64,000 nucleotides of DNA from a virus: IMG/VR virus record IMGVR_UViG_3300031952_000008, positions 1-64,000 of that record; one strand, 5' to 3'. Positions within the stretch are counted from its first letter, which is position 1. Each line of letters begins with the position of its first letter. The position numbers and the translations under genes are program-made. Below are positions 1 through 5,689 of this stretch, one piece after another. The notes beneath the pieces were generated by a model, which saw only the letters and a program-made list of their open reading frames with translations, was not told the origin of the DNA and did no database searches.

Positions 1-1
1 A

Positions 2-151
2 GTAGAGAAAACAGGTGAAGATGATATGTTAAAAGATTATAATGGGGTATATATTAATTTTGTCAAAATTGGGATTAGATTATACAAAGCAAAAGTAGTT
101 AATAATATTTTGAAAGAGTTTGAGGAGGTGAGAAACTATGAAATTGATTAA
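2..151 (+). CDS. C-terminal end of a small unknown protein (5' truncated)
   Basis: The frame is open from the window edge to TAA at 149-151 and gives 49 residues ending ILKEFEEVRNYEID. No family is recognisable. The stretch ILKEFEEV is encoded by the same DNA word that ends several of the next genes, which supports this being a member of the same series of small genes. It overlaps the start of the next gene by 14 bases, and the GAGGAGGT inside its own coding sequence is that gene's ribosome-binding site. Confidence 0.55.
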   Translation, partial: VEKTGEDDMLKDYNGVYINFVKIGIRLYKAKVVNNILKEFEEVRNYEID

Positions 152-362
152 AGTGAGCTTGAAGATTGGAAAAAGTAAAGAATATATCTGTGGTTTTCAT
201 AATGGTTATATTAGTGGACTTGCTGACCAGAAACAGAAAATGATTCAAATTATTTATAAATATTTTCCAGAAAAGCCAGTTAGGTGTTTTGCAGAAGCGA
301 TGAAAAATGGAAGTAGTCAAGCATTAAGAAGAGATATTTTGAAAGAGTTTGAGGAGTTGTAA
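138..362 (+). CDS. Small unknown protein with LADQK motif
   Basis: A 74-residue protein of unknown function. It contains GYISGLADQKQKM (about residues 28-40), a motif shared with the proteins at 668-862 (RLADQKAKM) and 1795-2214 (ALANQKQKY), so these are probably distant paralogues or carry a common short helical module. It ends KEFEEL, encoded by the junction repeat. The ATG at 138 follows GAGGAGGTG with 7-8 bases of spacing. Similar short proteins are common in the early regions of tailed viruses. No function is claimed. Confidence 0.65.
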   Translation: MKLIKVSLKIGKSKEYICGFHNGYISGLADQKQKMIQIIYKYFPEKPVRCFAEAMKNGSSQALRRDILKEFEEL

Positions 363-518
363 ATGAAACCAACAATTAAACCCGAAGATTTAAGTTTATA
401 CTGTGTAAACTTAGAACGAGATAAGTATTGCCCTATCGTTAAAGATTTCATCATGAATGGTTATGCGAGTGTTAATCTTTGTGGGGGATGTAATAAATTC
501 AAATTAAGGAGAGTTTGA
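363..518 (+). CDS. Small Cys-rich protein
   Basis: A 51-residue protein starting at the ATG directly after the previous stop, preceded by GAGGAG. Cysteines at about 14, 23, 40 and 43, the last two as LCGGC, could bind a metal ion. No family is recognised. It ends in RRV with the TGA lying inside the junction repeat, which is here read in a different frame from the copy at 341-359. Confidence 0.5.
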   Translation: MKPTIKPEDLSLYCVNLERDKYCPIVKDFIMNGYASVNLCGGCNKFKLRRV

Positions 519-528
519 GGAGTTGTAA

Positions 529-663
529 ATGAAACCAAAAACAAATCTGGAATATTGTTATGGTTGCAATAGAAAGACAAAAAGAGTTAGAACTAAGGAA
601 GGAAGTTATTGTCCTTTTTGTAAGAAAGAGGCGATAAAACAAAGAAAAAGTTTGAGGAGTTGA
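529..663 (+). CDS. Small zinc-ribbon-like protein
   Basis: A 44-residue protein with two CxxC pairs, CYGC (residues 10-13) and CPFC (28-31), spaced like a minimal zinc ribbon. Zinc binding is inferred from this spacing only. The ATG at 529 follows GAGGAGTTGTAA of the junction repeat. Its own end (SLRS, stop) reads the next repeat copy in a third frame. Confidence 0.55.
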   Translation: MKPKTNLEYCYGCNRKTKRVRTKEGSYCPFCKKEAIKQRKSLRS

Positions 664-667
664 AATT

Positions 668-862
668 ATGAAAAAGAGTAATATAAGGTTTGTTTGTCTT
701 AATGAAGCTATTTGCCCAGTAATACCTCAAAGACTTGCTGACCAGAAAGCAAAGATGATAGAAATGTTTATAGAAGAATTTAATGATGATATTTATACAA
801 GCACAAGGTTAGAAAGAAAGTGGGATAATTTAAAGAAAGAGTTTGAGGAGTTGAAACTATGA
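668..862 (+). CDS. Small unknown protein with LADQK motif
   Basis: A 64-residue protein with RLADQKAKMIEMFIEEF near residues 22-38, clearly related in this segment to the protein at 138-362. The C-terminus KKEFEELKL is partly encoded by the junction repeat. It starts at ATG 668 behind GAGGAG and overlaps the next gene by four bases. The function is unknown. The shared motif suggests a helical segment that may mediate a common interaction. Confidence 0.65.
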   Translation: MKKSNIRFVCLNEAICPVIPQRLADQKAKMIEMFIEEFNDDIYTSTRLERKWDNLKKEFEELKL

Positions 863-1344
863 AAGATGAACAAAATAATCAGGATTGTAAAGGAGTACAG
901 AATTGCAGAGGTTGTATTGAGTGCCATAACTTAACTGGGTGTGATAACTCAACTTGGTGTGATAACTCAACTGAGTGTAATAACTCAACTGGGTGTAATA
1001 ACTCAACTGGGTGTAATAACTCAACTTGGTGTAATAACTCAACTGGGTGTGATAACTCAACTTGGTGTGATAACTCAACTTGGTGTAATAACTCAGCTTA
1101 TTGTCTGTATTGTTCTGATTTAGTTTTAGAAAAGTTTATGGTATTTAATAAACCAGTAAAAACAAAAGATGCATTCAATAAAATAAAAGAAAAGATACAA
1201 AACAAGTTAGGATATTATAAACATCCAAAAGATTTAACCAAAGAAGATATTGGTTGGTTAAAGAAGAATATCAAGCAATTTAACCAAGAAGTCTTAGACA
1301 AGATAATAAATGATAGTATTAAAAGTGATAAACCAAGAGTTTGA
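859..1344 (+). CDS. Cys-rich hexapeptide-repeat protein
   Basis: A 161-residue protein. Residues about 27-80 are nine tandem copies of a six-residue unit of the form (G/W/E)C(D/N)NS(T/A), one Cys per unit, flanked by further CxxC pairs. A strictly periodic six-residue unit suggests a short solenoid with the cysteines stacked on one face; this is inference, as is metal or disulfide stabilisation. The region after residue 90 (FMVFNKPVKTKDAFNK...) is charged and helical and resembles the C-terminal part of Cys-repeat proteins seen in other tailed viruses. It starts at ATG 859 behind GAGGAG and overlaps the previous gene by four bases. The function is unknown. Confidence 0.75.
   Translation: MKDEQNNQDCKGVQNCRGCIECHNLTGCDNSTWCDNSTECNNSTGCNNSTGCNNSTWCNNSTGCDNSTWCDNSTWCNNSAYCLYCSDLVLEKFMVFNKPVKTKDAFNKIKEKIQNKLGYYKHPKDLTKEDIGWLKKNIKQFNQEVLDKIINDSIKSDKPRV
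937..1098 (+). repeat. 18-bp tandem repeat, nine copies, inside the Cys-rich gene
   Basis: Nine head-to-tail 18-bp units of the form KGGTGTRATAACTCAACT run from 937 to 1098. Differences are confined mainly to the first base (G/T) and to GAT versus AAT, which change W/G and D/N. The near identity of the third codon positions points to recent expansion by slippage or unequal recombination. Confidence 0.9.
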
Positions 1345-1353
1345 GGGGTTTAA

Positions 1354-1458
1354 ACGAAACAAACTTGTTGGCACTGCAAAGGAACAGGAGTGATTATGGT
1401 AGGAAGTTTCGCTGTAAAGTGTCCAACGTGTGATGGAACAAAAGAGGTGGAGGTCTAA
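1354..1458 (+). CDS. DnaJ-type zinc-finger mini-protein with ACG in the start position
   Basis: An open frame of 34 codons with two CxxCxGT motifs, CWHCKGTG and CPTCDGT, the arrangement of a DnaJ-type zinc finger. No ATG precedes the first motif. ACG at 1354 sits five bases after GAGGGG of a junction repeat, exactly where sister copies have ATG (GTAAATGAAACC versus TTAAACGAAACA). Either ACG initiates or the gene has lost its start. An internal ATG at 1396 would give only 20 residues and lose one metal-binding pair. Confidence 0.5.
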   Translation, partial: TKQTCWHCKGTGVIMVGSFAVKCPTCDGTKEVEV

Positions 1459-1459
1459 A

Positions 1460-1531
1460 ATGAAATGGTATACTACCGATAAAACAGTTTTTTATGTGCC
1501 CGACTATAATGTGTGGTGGGTGAATGGATAA
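1460..1531 (+). CDS. Very small unknown protein
   Basis: A 23-residue open frame rich in aromatic residues (YVPDYNVWW). It starts at ATG 1460 after AGAGGTGGAGG, a strong Shine-Dalgarno site, and overlaps the next start by eight bases. The good ribosome-binding site and coupling are the only support for expression. The function is unknown. Confidence 0.4.
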   Translation: MKWYTTDKTVFYVPDYNVWWVNG

Positions 1532-1721
1532 GAAATTATTTGAGAAAACATTAGAAAGAATAAAACATTGGCAAGTAAGAATTCCGTTCTTTATAAAGAA
1601 GTTAACAAAAGAGGAAGCGTTCATTCACGGATTCGATGCTGGTTACAGATGTAAATTATCCGAATTAGAAGATAAAATACATAGATTTACTCCAACATTT
1701 GTTTTTAAAGAGAAAAAATGA
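1524..1721 (+). CDS. Small unknown basic protein
   Basis: A 65-residue, Lys- and Phe-rich protein starting at ATG 1524 behind GTGGGTGA. It contains HGFDAGYRCKLSELEDKI (about residues 37-54), a pattern similar in spirit to the G..G..(A/L)...K motif of the LADQK proteins nearby. Its stop overlaps the next start as ATGA. No family is recognised. Confidence 0.6.
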   Translation: MDKKLFEKTLERIKHWQVRIPFFIKKLTKEEAFIHGFDAGYRCKLSELEDKIHRFTPTFVFKEKK

Positions 1722-1789
1722 AATCGAAAAAACAATTATTTGATTCAGAACACATAATAGGTTTATTGAAAACGTTTGAGGAGTTGTGA
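1718..1789 (+). CDS. Very small protein ending KTFEEL
   Basis: A 23-residue frame from ATG 1718 (ATGA overlap with the previous stop) to TGA 1787-1789. It ends in KTFEEL, encoded by the junction repeat. It may exist mainly to carry the ribosome-binding word for the next gene. The evidence for an independent function is weak. Confidence 0.4.
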   Translation: MKSKKQLFDSEHIIGLLKTFEEL

Positions 1790-1794
1790 AAAAT

Positions 1795-2214
1795 ATGAAA
1801 CCAACCGAATATATTAAAGAAAAAAATGGATATAAAGAAGATGAAATTATGTGGGATGAAGGAAAAGACCAAGAAATAGATTTTGGAGATTTAGATGAAA
1901 AATTCGTTGAAGCAACACCAGAAGTTAGTCTTATACAAGCAACTACTAATAAATTGTTGAGAGATTATGCTACAATAAAAGAAGCTTTCATTATAGATGA
2001 ATTGCAAAAGTATATGGATTTATCTAATCCATCAGAACCGAAATGGGTTGAAAATGTTAGATTAAGATTGCAAGAAAAGAAAGATTGGGAAATAGAGAAA
2101 GAACAAGCTCTTGCTAACCAGAAACAGAAATATAAAGATATGTTAAAAAATAGTTTAAAATTGTGTGGATATTGTAAACATCAGATTTTGAAAGAGTTTG
2201 AGGAGGTAATTTAA
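1795..2214 (+). CDS. Unknown acidic protein with LANQK motif
   Basis: A 139-residue protein. ATG 1795 is preferred over the upstream in-frame GTG at 1786 because GAGGAG (1778-1783) is 11 bases from the former and only two from the latter. The middle is acidic and helical (REK/EKKDWEIEKEQ). Residues about 104-115 (ALANQKQKYKDML) match the motif of the proteins at 138 and 668, and the C-terminus ILKEFEEVI comes from the junction repeat. The function is unknown. Confidence 0.7.
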   Translation: MKPTEYIKEKNGYKEDEIMWDEGKDQEIDFGDLDEKFVEATPEVSLIQATTNKLLRDYATIKEAFIIDELQKYMDLSNPSEPKWVENVRLRLQEKKDWEIEKEQALANQKQKYKDMLKNSLKLCGYCKHQILKEFEEVI

Positions 2215-2742
2215 ATGGGAATAAAAGAAGAAAAACAAGCAGTTAGAGATACTATAAAAGCCAGTACTAAAATGGTTACTTTCTATAGAACAGAGGCTAG
2301 TGATAAGGTAATTAATGATTTGAAAAAATTAGATATATTTATAAAGGCTAAAAGCATATGTATTTATAAACCTTTCGTTAATGAAATAGATACTATGCCA
2401 ATTATAAAAGAAAGCCTTAAACTAAATAAAAAGGTTTATATACCCAAGATTACTCCCAAAGGTATGGAACTTCAAGAGTTAGAACGATTAATTGGAGAAG
2501 AAGAAAGATTAGATATATTTAAATATGGGAACATATATGAAGGAGATGTAGAACTGATATTGGTACCAGGAGTAGCTTTTGACCATGAAAGAAATAGGTT
2601 AGGTAGAGGACAAGGAAACTATGATAAGTACCTTTCCAAACACAAAACTTATTCAATAGGTTTAGCTTTTATGGAACAGATAGTAGAAAAGTTACCAGTT
2701 GAAGACCATGACCAGAAAGTTAATCTGGTAATATTTGGTTAA
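2215..2742 (+). CDS. 5-formyltetrahydrofolate cyclo-ligase (MTHFS family)
   Basis: A 175-residue protein of normal family length. The family converts 5-formyltetrahydrofolate to 5,10-methenyltetrahydrofolate with ATP in the cytosol. Diagnostic segments are VELILVPGVAFDHERNRLGR and GQGNYDKYL near residues 117-147, matching the family signature VPG.AFD..G.RLG.G.GYYD with Tyr1 changed to Asn, and IGLAFMEQIVEKLPVEDHD near the end, where the family usually has IGLAF..Q....P.E.HD. The start is ATG 2215 after the last junction repeat (GAGGAGGTAATTTAA). It is probably a metabolic gene supporting one-carbon units for nucleotide synthesis together with NrdD. The change in the glycine-rich motif means activity is not certain. 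Confidence 0.85.
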   Translation: MGIKEEKQAVRDTIKASTKMVTFYRTEASDKVINDLKKLDIFIKAKSICIYKPFVNEIDTMPIIKESLKLNKKVYIPKITPKGMELQELERLIGEEERLDIFKYGNIYEGDVELILVPGVAFDHERNRLGRGQGNYDKYLSKHKTYSIGLAFMEQIVEKLPVEDHDQKVNLVIFG

Positions 2743-2762
2743 TCGCATTATCGCCAGTTAAT

Positions 2763-3068
2763 ATGGTAAACGTAAAAACTAGATTAAAAGGAACTGATGG
2801 AACCAATAACTATGAAATAGAGATAGCGTCAATAGGTAATGAATGGAGAATATTTAGAAACGGAATAGAAATGACCAATGTAGAATCCTTCCATATGGAA
2901 GCAACCCCTAATAAACCAACCGAAGTAGAATTATTAGTATTTAAATTCGATGAAGATGATAGTCCTCTTTATATAAATGAAGTATTACAAACAATGTATA
3001 TATCCTTTTATTTAACAGAAATGGTATGTTTAACCAATAATAGGTTTTTGATGGATTTGGAGTATTAA
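2763..3068 (+). CDS. Unknown protein, 101 aa
   Basis: A soluble, mixed alpha/beta-looking 101-residue protein with no family I recognise. It has no clear Shine-Dalgarno site before ATG 2763, and only 20 bases separate it from the cyclo-ligase stop. It ends FLMDLEY; the ending NLMDLEYEK of the protein at 9954-10262 is similar, which may be coincidence. It is followed after one base by the next gene, so it belongs to the same operon. Confidence 0.6.
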   Translation: MVNVKTRLKGTDGTNNYEIEIASIGNEWRIFRNGIEMTNVESFHMEATPNKPTEVELLVFKFDEDDSPLYINEVLQTMYISFYLTEMVCLTNNRFLMDLEY

Positions 3069-3069
3069 A

Positions 3070-3387
3070 ATGAAAACAATAAAATATTTAACATTAAGAG
3101 TAAATAATAAGATTGTAATATTTTATGATTGGGAAATACATACTGGTATGTTTACAGATTCATACTTTTATGGTTATGTAGTAGATAGTTTAGTTCCTGA
3201 ACAAATAGGTAATGAATATATGTTAATCGGAACAACTATATCGACAACTAATTTATTTGGTAACAAACAAAAAATAATATTTAGTGAAGACGTTGAAGAA
3301 TTGGAATTAGAAGAATTTAAGATACCTAACTGGTTTGAAAAGTTAGTAAGTTGGTTAACATTAGACCAAGAAAAAGAACTAATATGA
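3070..3387 (+). CDS. Unknown protein, 105 aa
   Basis: A 105-residue protein with beta-rich character in the first two thirds (alternating hydrophobic residues, YFYGYVVDSLV) and an acidic stretch followed by an amphipathic tail at the end. No motif is recognised. ATG 3070 is one base after the previous stop. The stop at 3385-3387 overlaps the next start in an ATGA arrangement, indicating translational coupling. Confidence 0.6.
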   Translation: MKTIKYLTLRVNNKIVIFYDWEIHTGMFTDSYFYGYVVDSLVPEQIGNEYMLIGTTISTTNLFGNKQKIIFSEDVEELELEEFKIPNWFEKLVSWLTLDQEKELI

Positions 3388-3581
3388 AAACTCCTAAAAC
3401 TTGTAAAGGTTGTTTAATATGGAAGAAATATCATCGTAAATGCCACTTTTTTTGGGAGAATAAAAATTATTGTTCTAAATTTACAGATAGAGAATTGGAG
3501 GATGTTAAAGATGGAATTAGCATATGTGTCGGGAAAGTATCGGGGGAGCTCGCCATCAGAGATTTACAACAACATAACTAA
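3384..3581 (+). CDS. Small Cys-rich protein
   Basis: A 65-residue protein. The first 30 residues hold CKGC (7-10) and two more Cys at about 20 and 29, a possible metal site. The start is ATG 3384 overlapping the previous stop (ATGA). Its 3' end overlaps the next gene by about 70 bases in another frame, an unusually long overlap for this genome, so the last third may be under little selection. Confidence 0.55.
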   Translation: MKTPKTCKGCLIWKKYHRKCHFFWENKNYCSKFTDRELEDVKDGISICVGKVSGELAIRDLQQHN

Positions 3582-3855
3582 GGCTAGAGATGTAGGTATT
3601 AAACTTTGGAAACTAGGCTATTGTGCGATTGTTCCGCATTTAAACACACAATTCATGGATGGTATAGTTCCCGATAATGATTTTTTAGAAGGAGATATTG
3701 AAATATTAAGTAGGTGTGACTTTATAGTTATAATGGAAGGTTGGCAAGAAAGTAAAGGAGCTAAAGAAGAAGTTAAGTATGCTAAAGAAAACCAGATACC
3801 AATATACAAGTTCGTAAAAGGAGATAAATTGTCTCCGGTTATAATCATGGATTGA
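3511..3855 (+). CDS. DUF4406 / nucleoside 2-deoxyribosyltransferase-like protein
   Basis: A 114-residue Rossmann-like protein of the DUF4406 group, related to nucleoside 2-deoxyribosyltransferases. Family features seen: YVSGKYRG at the N-terminus, INN..KARDVGIKLWKLG, PHLNT, NDFLEGDIEILSRCDFIVIM and GWQESKGAKEEVKYA. ATG 3511 is chosen over ATG 3502 because GGAGG (3497-3501) abuts the latter but is nine bases from the former. It probably binds or processes a nucleotide; the precise substrate of DUF4406 proteins is not known to me. It is the last gene before the structured element at 3848-3926. Confidence 0.75.
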   Translation: MELAYVSGKYRGSSPSEIYNNITKARDVGIKLWKLGYCAIVPHLNTQFMDGIVPDNDFLEGDIEILSRCDFIVIMEGWQESKGAKEEVKYAKENQIPIYKFVKGDKLSPVIIMD

Positions 3856-3926
3856 GTATGAGCGATGATAAAATTCGGATGGTCCCGGCTGAGCTTTGAA
3901 GGGTTACGCCTTCCATACTCAATTCA
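3848..3926 (+). ncRNA. Candidate structured RNA with 13-bp closing stem
   Basis: TGGATTGAGTATG (3848-3860) pairs with CATACTCAATTCA (3914-3926): 12 Watson-Crick pairs and one G-U. Directly inside the 3' strand lies a second perfect hairpin, GAAGG (3898-3902) / CCTTC (3909-3913) with a six-base loop, which would stack on the closing stem. CGA (3863-3865) and TCG (3875-3877) could form a short third arm. The interior is visibly richer in G+C than the surrounding genes, a usual sign of RNA genes in AT-rich genomes. It has no poly-T tail. The class is unknown. The 5' edge overlaps the last codons of the preceding gene. Confidence 0.5.
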
Positions 3927-3946
3927 AACAATCGTAACATTTATAT

Positions 3947-4255
3947 ATGAGAAGATTCATATACTATTATAGGTGCTATAAAATTAGACTTACCCTATCA
4001 CAATCCGAAATTGAAAGTTGTATAAAAACTAAGATGCCTAATATTTCTAGTTTCGAGTGGAAGATTAAAAAACGAAAAGAAGGCAAAGTAAATATAACCA
4101 GCATTGAGGTTATAGTGGATACACCAATCGAAACATTTATAAAGGAGAAGAAACAAGAACATATTGTATCTCCTATAATTACTGAACAGAAAGAACCAGT
4201 AGGTGGCTCTCCTTTAGCTATGAAACCCACTAGAGTAATGGGTCCTACTATTTGA
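3947..4255 (+). CDS. Unknown protein, 102 aa
   Basis: A 102-residue protein: basic first half with alternating beta-type hydrophobics, then a Pro-rich low-complexity C-terminus (about residues 70-102). No family is recognised. ATG 3947 lacks a Shine-Dalgarno site and lies immediately after TTTATAT, so the start is less certain than others; an internal ATG at 4033 is possible. It sits just downstream of the candidate structured RNA. Confidence 0.5.
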   Translation: MRRFIYYYRCYKIRLTLSQSEIESCIKTKMPNISSFEWKIKKRKEGKVNITSIEVIVDTPIETFIKEKKQEHIVSPIITEQKEPVGGSPLAMKPTRVMGPTI

Positions 4256-4263
4256 GGTAAAAA

Positions 4264-4392
4264 ATGGGAAAAACAAAACCTAAATTTAGAAAGGATAAGA
4301 ATATCTGTATAGAATGTGGAGCTTGTACAGATATGAGTTACAGCGATGCCATAGATATTTGTCCTGTTGAAGCTGTATTACGAATAGATTGA
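4264..4392 (+). CDS. Minimal single-cluster ferredoxin-like protein
   Basis: A 42-residue protein with CIECGAC (residues 15-21) and, 11 residues later, CPVEA (33-37). CxxCxxC plus a distal CP is the ligand set of one [4Fe-4S] cluster in ferredoxins; a normal bacterial-type ferredoxin has about 55-60 residues and two clusters. ATG 4264 follows TGAGGT. It could pass electrons to a radical enzyme activase or another Fe-S enzyme. A link to NrdD (19514) is inference only, because no activase gene is in the window. Confidence 0.7.
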   Translation: MGKTKPKFRKDKNICIECGACTDMSYSDAIDICPVEAVLRID

Positions 4393-4401
4393 GGAATTAA
4401 A

Positions 4402-4746
4402 ATGGAAGAAACTAATAATACTGAATTTTTAGAAAGTGAAATTGATGAGTTTGCCGAACAACTATCCGATAAAGACCTTGAACAATTAGGTGATTGGGGT
4501 CATCCACAAACGGCCGAAACCAAGCGAAAGATAGCAAAGAGTTTAATGGGTAAAAAGAATCCAGCTTATAAAGATGGTCGTAGATTAGATTATCGTAAAA
4601 TGAAAGGTCTTAAAAAAGGAGACTCAAGAGTAGTTCATCATAAGGATAATGACCGAACAGACAACAAACCAAGTAACTTAAAGGTTGTATCTAGAAAGAC
4701 ACACGAAGGACCTCTCCATCACAGAGGTAGGAATTTTAATAAGTGA
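4402..4746 (+). CDS. HNH endonuclease with NUMOD3 motif
   Basis: A 114-residue protein. Residues about 38-56 form a NUMOD3-type DNA-binding helix (AETKRKIAKSLMGKKNP). Residues about 77-101 carry the HNH core: VVHHKDNDRTDNKPSNLKVVS. These are features of small homing endonucleases of tailed viruses. The acidic N-terminal 35 residues are not recognised. ATG 4402 follows TTGAGGAATTAAA. It probably nicks or cuts DNA and spreads by homing; it might alternatively act in packaging, as some HNH proteins do. Confidence 0.85.
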   Translation: MEETNNTEFLESEIDEFAEQLSDKDLEQLGDWGHPQTAETKRKIAKSLMGKKNPAYKDGRRLDYRKMKGLKKGDSRVVHHKDNDRTDNKPSNLKVVSRKTHEGPLHHRGRNFNK

Positions 4747-4755
4747 GGTAAAATC

Positions 4756-4953
4756 ATGGTAAATTTTCATATACTTAACGGTTACCAACTGATTGAGTTA
4801 ATGCACCACGCTAATAAAGAACAACTAGCTATTTTTGAAAAGATACTTAATGAACAGAATATAGGGGATAGTGATGGTGGTCTTAGTGTTAAAAAACTTA
4901 ACAAGTATGTTGTTGGTTATAATAAAGCATTAGAAGAAGTTAAGGATGTGTAA
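4756..4953 (+). CDS. Small unknown protein
   Basis: A 65-residue, probably helical protein (HHANKEQLAIFEKIL). No family is recognised. The start is ATG 4756 after GAGGTAAAATC. Spacing to its neighbours is under 10 bases on both sides, so it is part of the early operon. Confidence 0.6.
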   Translation: MVNFHILNGYQLIELMHHANKEQLAIFEKILNEQNIGDSDGGLSVKKLNKYVVGYNKALEEVKDV

Positions 4954-4955
4954 TT

Positions 4956-5264
4956 ATGAGAGATATTGAAAGAATAGACCGGATTTTAGGAAAAATTAGA
5001 GCCTTATGGTTTAAACACCCCGACCAACGGCTGTATCAATTACTTATAAATGATGGACTATTTCCTGATGGGCCATTATGGAACGTTGAAGATGATAAAG
5101 TGGAAGAACACTTAAAAGGAGTTAAGGTGGTAAATATGAAAGCAGAACTAGGTAAATTAACTGGAGAAGAAATGAAAGTTTTTGATAAACTCATTTCCAA
5201 AGATGGTGGTTATGTAGAAGCCACTAATTACTTATTAAAAAAAGGTAAATTAGTTATAAAATAA
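4956..5264 (+). CDS. Small conserved viral protein of unknown function
   Basis: A 102-residue protein. The N-terminal half (RIDRILGKIRALWFKHPDQRL.QLL.NDG...W.VEDD) matches a pattern I know from many short tailed-virus proteins: I..IL..I...W...PD.RL.QL....... .EDD. The role of that group is unknown. The second half (after VVNMKAELGKL) could be a separate module, because an internal ATG at 5136 follows GGTGG. It starts at ATG 4956 two bases after the previous stop. Confidence 0.65.
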   Translation: MRDIERIDRILGKIRALWFKHPDQRLYQLLINDGLFPDGPLWNVEDDKVEEHLKGVKVVNMKAELGKLTGEEMKVFDKLISKDGGYVEATNYLLKKGKLVIK

Positions 5265-5285
5265 CGTTTTTCGGAGGCGGTTTCG

Positions 5286-5477
5286 ATGTTAAGTTTAGTT
5301 AAGTTATTTAACCTAATCATAGGTAGTATTTGTCTCACTATCATTATTTCATTTTTTTTATATTGGCTCAAACGAAAAAAGAAAAAGAAGAAAGAGAAAC
5401 CAAACAACGAAATAATAGTGGAAGAGAAACCTACATCAGTTAGAAGTACCACTGTTAATAACTACTATCATTTTTGA
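5286..5477 (+). CDS. Small membrane protein, single span
   Basis: A 63-residue protein with one hydrophobic segment at about residues 8-28 followed by a very basic stretch (RKKKKKKEK), consistent with N-out/C-in topology, then a polar tail ending VNNYYHF. ATG 5286 follows GGAGGCGG. It is one of three or more single-span proteins in the early region. The function is unknown. Confidence 0.65.
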   Translation: MLSLVKLFNLIIGSICLTIIISFFLYWLKRKKKKKKEKPNNEIIVEEKPTSVRSTTVNNYYHF

Positions 5478-5485
5478 GGGATAAA

Positions 5486-5689
5486 ATGATAGAACTACTC
5501 TTAATTCTTATTGCTTTAATCATTTGGGCCATGGCTGGCGACCTTAAAGAATATGCCGAAGATGGTAAGTTAGGAAATCATTACAATACAATTAATAATA
5601 GTTATAATGGTTGCGATGTTAAAAACAACTATGATGGCGAATATGAAATAATTGATGAGGAGGAAGATTTTTATGAGCGACGAAATTAA
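5486..5689 (+). CDS. Small membrane protein with acidic tail
   Basis: A 67-residue protein with a hydrophobic segment at residues 2-17 (ELLLILIALIIWAMAG) and a long Asn/Asp/Glu-rich tail. ATG 5486 is chosen because GAGGG ends six bases upstream, whereas the in-frame TTG at 5474 overlaps that site. It overlaps the next gene by 17 bases. The function is unknown. Confidence 0.6.
   Translation: MIELLLILIALIIWAMAGDLKEYAEDGKLGNHYNTINNSYNGCDVKNNYDGEYEIIDEEEDFYERRN

Larger units (their letters stand above)
112..2207 (+). repeat. Interspersed junction repeat GAAAGAGTTTGAGGAGTTG, eight copies
   Basis: Copies lie near 112-130, 341-359, 511-525, 646-662, 835-853, 1336-1351, 1771-1786 and 2190-2207, each at the end of one small gene and just before the next start. 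The embedded GAGGAG/GAGGGG is the Shine-Dalgarno site of the downstream gene. The word is read in three frames: as EFEEL or EFEEV in some copies, as SLRS then stop in one, and as V then TGA in others. Conservation is therefore at the DNA or RNA level and not at the protein level. Confidence 0.85.

Noticed and set aside
937-1098. CRISPR array.
   Set aside because: Units are contiguous 18-mers without spacers and lie inside a coding frame.
857-1123. Long open frames on both strands over the 18-bp repeat (products made of YHTQLS or VITQLG repeats).
   Set aside because: They are produced by the repeat being free of stops in several frames; only the frame at 859-1344 continues into non-repeat sequence and has a ribosome-binding site.
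3860-3915. Hammerhead or HDV-like ribozyme core.
   Set aside because: CTGATGA and GAAA core elements are absent, and the GGTCCCGGC resemblance to HDV has no matching downstream strand.
3854-3921. tRNA gene.
   Set aside because: The closing stem and 3' hairpin look tRNA-like, but the hairpin loop is GTTACG, there is no five-pair anticodon arm and no D-loop consensus.
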